Shown here: piece by piece, positions 6,500-6,610 of the stretch
Layout of the letters: each line of letters starts with the position of its first letter
How positions within the stretch are numbered: the stretch's first letter is position 1
Assembly (NCBI GenBank): GCA_039024295.1
Contig: JBCDIQ010000334.1
Location: 1 to 6,610, forward strand
Source: JBCDIQ01 sp039024295
Lineage (GTDB): Bacteria; Bacteroidota; Bacteroidia; J057
Length of the DNA stretch: 6,610 bases
Direction: 5' to 3'
Notes under the pieces: generated by a model
Told to the model about the DNA's origin: nothing
Databases searched by the model: none
Seen by the model: only the letters and a program-made list of their open reading frames with translations
Made by a program: the position numbers and the translations under genes

Positions 6500-6610
6500 G
6501 AAATTTTGTGAGAAATTATTAGCGGAATTAGCTTTCGAATATGAAACGTCGCGACGCATTTGATTTATATACCGATTACCTACTAGCTGGCTTTGGTCAG
6601 GCCACTGCCA
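6473..6610 (+). mobile_element. Left end of an insertion sequence (DDE transposase type), runs off the window
   Basis: Sequence right of about 6473 no longer follows the sorting-domain pattern and leads at once into a transposase-like gene. Just inside the junction lies a short inverted repeat, CTCACGA (6485-6491) with TTGTGAG (6506-6512), including one G-T pair, of the kind often found in IS ends. The exact terminus, terminal inverted repeat and target duplication cannot be fixed because the right end is outside the window; the first base could be a few nt either side of 6473. Confidence 0.65.
6541..6610 (+). CDS. Transposase N-terminus (IS4/IS701-like, partial)
   Basis: Twenty-three codons are visible, starting MKRRDAFDLYTDYLLAGFGQ and continuing ATA before the right edge. 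The pattern 'Y.DYLl..fGQ.tATglS' is familiar from the N-terminus of IS4/IS701-like DDE transposases, where it precedes a 'HD.iTR.L' helix; this is recalled by eye, so the family is tentative. The ATG at 6541 is forced: an in-frame TAG lies at 6529-6531. No clear Shine-Dalgarno is present. It follows the interrupted gene's stop by 41 nt on the same strand, so read-through from the surface-protein promoter could reach it. The catalytic core is outside the window. Confidence 0.6.
   Translation, partial: MKRRDAFDLYTDYLLAGFGQATA

Noticed and set aside
6506..6536. TTG, 20 nt, TAGCTTTC as a transposase promoter
   Set aside because: The -7 element lacks its final G and would place the transcription start at or beyond the ATG at 6541.

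Overview
The window looks like an accessory stretch of a Bacteroidetes chromosome, probably a free-living, gliding or marine Cytophagales/Flavobacteria-type organism. The evidence is a giant surface protein built from FG-GAP/VCBS, PKD, CBM6-like and thrombospondin type 3 (TSP3) modules that ends in a type IX secretion (T9SS) sorting domain. It is preceded by a textbook Bacteroidetes promoter (TTG, 19 nt, TAnnTTTG), and its start lacks a Shine-Dalgarno sequence.

Layout. Positions 1-272 (minus strand) hold the first 90 codons of an OppB/DppB-type ABC transporter permease that runs off the left edge. Positions 273-1183 are a long, AT-rich divergent intergenic region with no convincing gene. It contains a small nested inverted repeat around 600-661 and, at its right end, the promoter of the large gene. 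Positions 1184-6499 (plus strand) encode a 1771-residue secreted protein. In order it has a signal peptide with a long basic n-region, a seven-motif VCBS/FG-GAP propeller, an ASPIC/UnbV-like domain, a first TSP3 block, the C-terminal half of a PKD domain, a CBM6-like domain, the N-terminal half of a PKD domain, a second long TSP3 array, an FN3-like linker domain and the T9SS sorting domain.

The last strands of the sorting domain are missing. The reading frame leaves the family pattern after the conserved AGIYL motif at about 6472 and stops at 6499. A DDE-type transposase gene starts at 6541 and runs off the right edge. The simplest reading is an insertion sequence landed in the sorting domain, leaving a nearly full-length surface protein that probably can no longer be exported or anchored by T9SS.

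The genes do not form one pathway. The permease is divergent and probably heads a peptide-uptake operon outside the window. The large protein would be a calcium-rich, carbohydrate-binding adhesin or matrix protein. The most notable observations are the insertion-broken sorting signal and a PKD domain whose two halves lie in swapped order on either side of the carbohydrate-binding module, inside the TSP3 array. I saw no evidence of a wholly new system.
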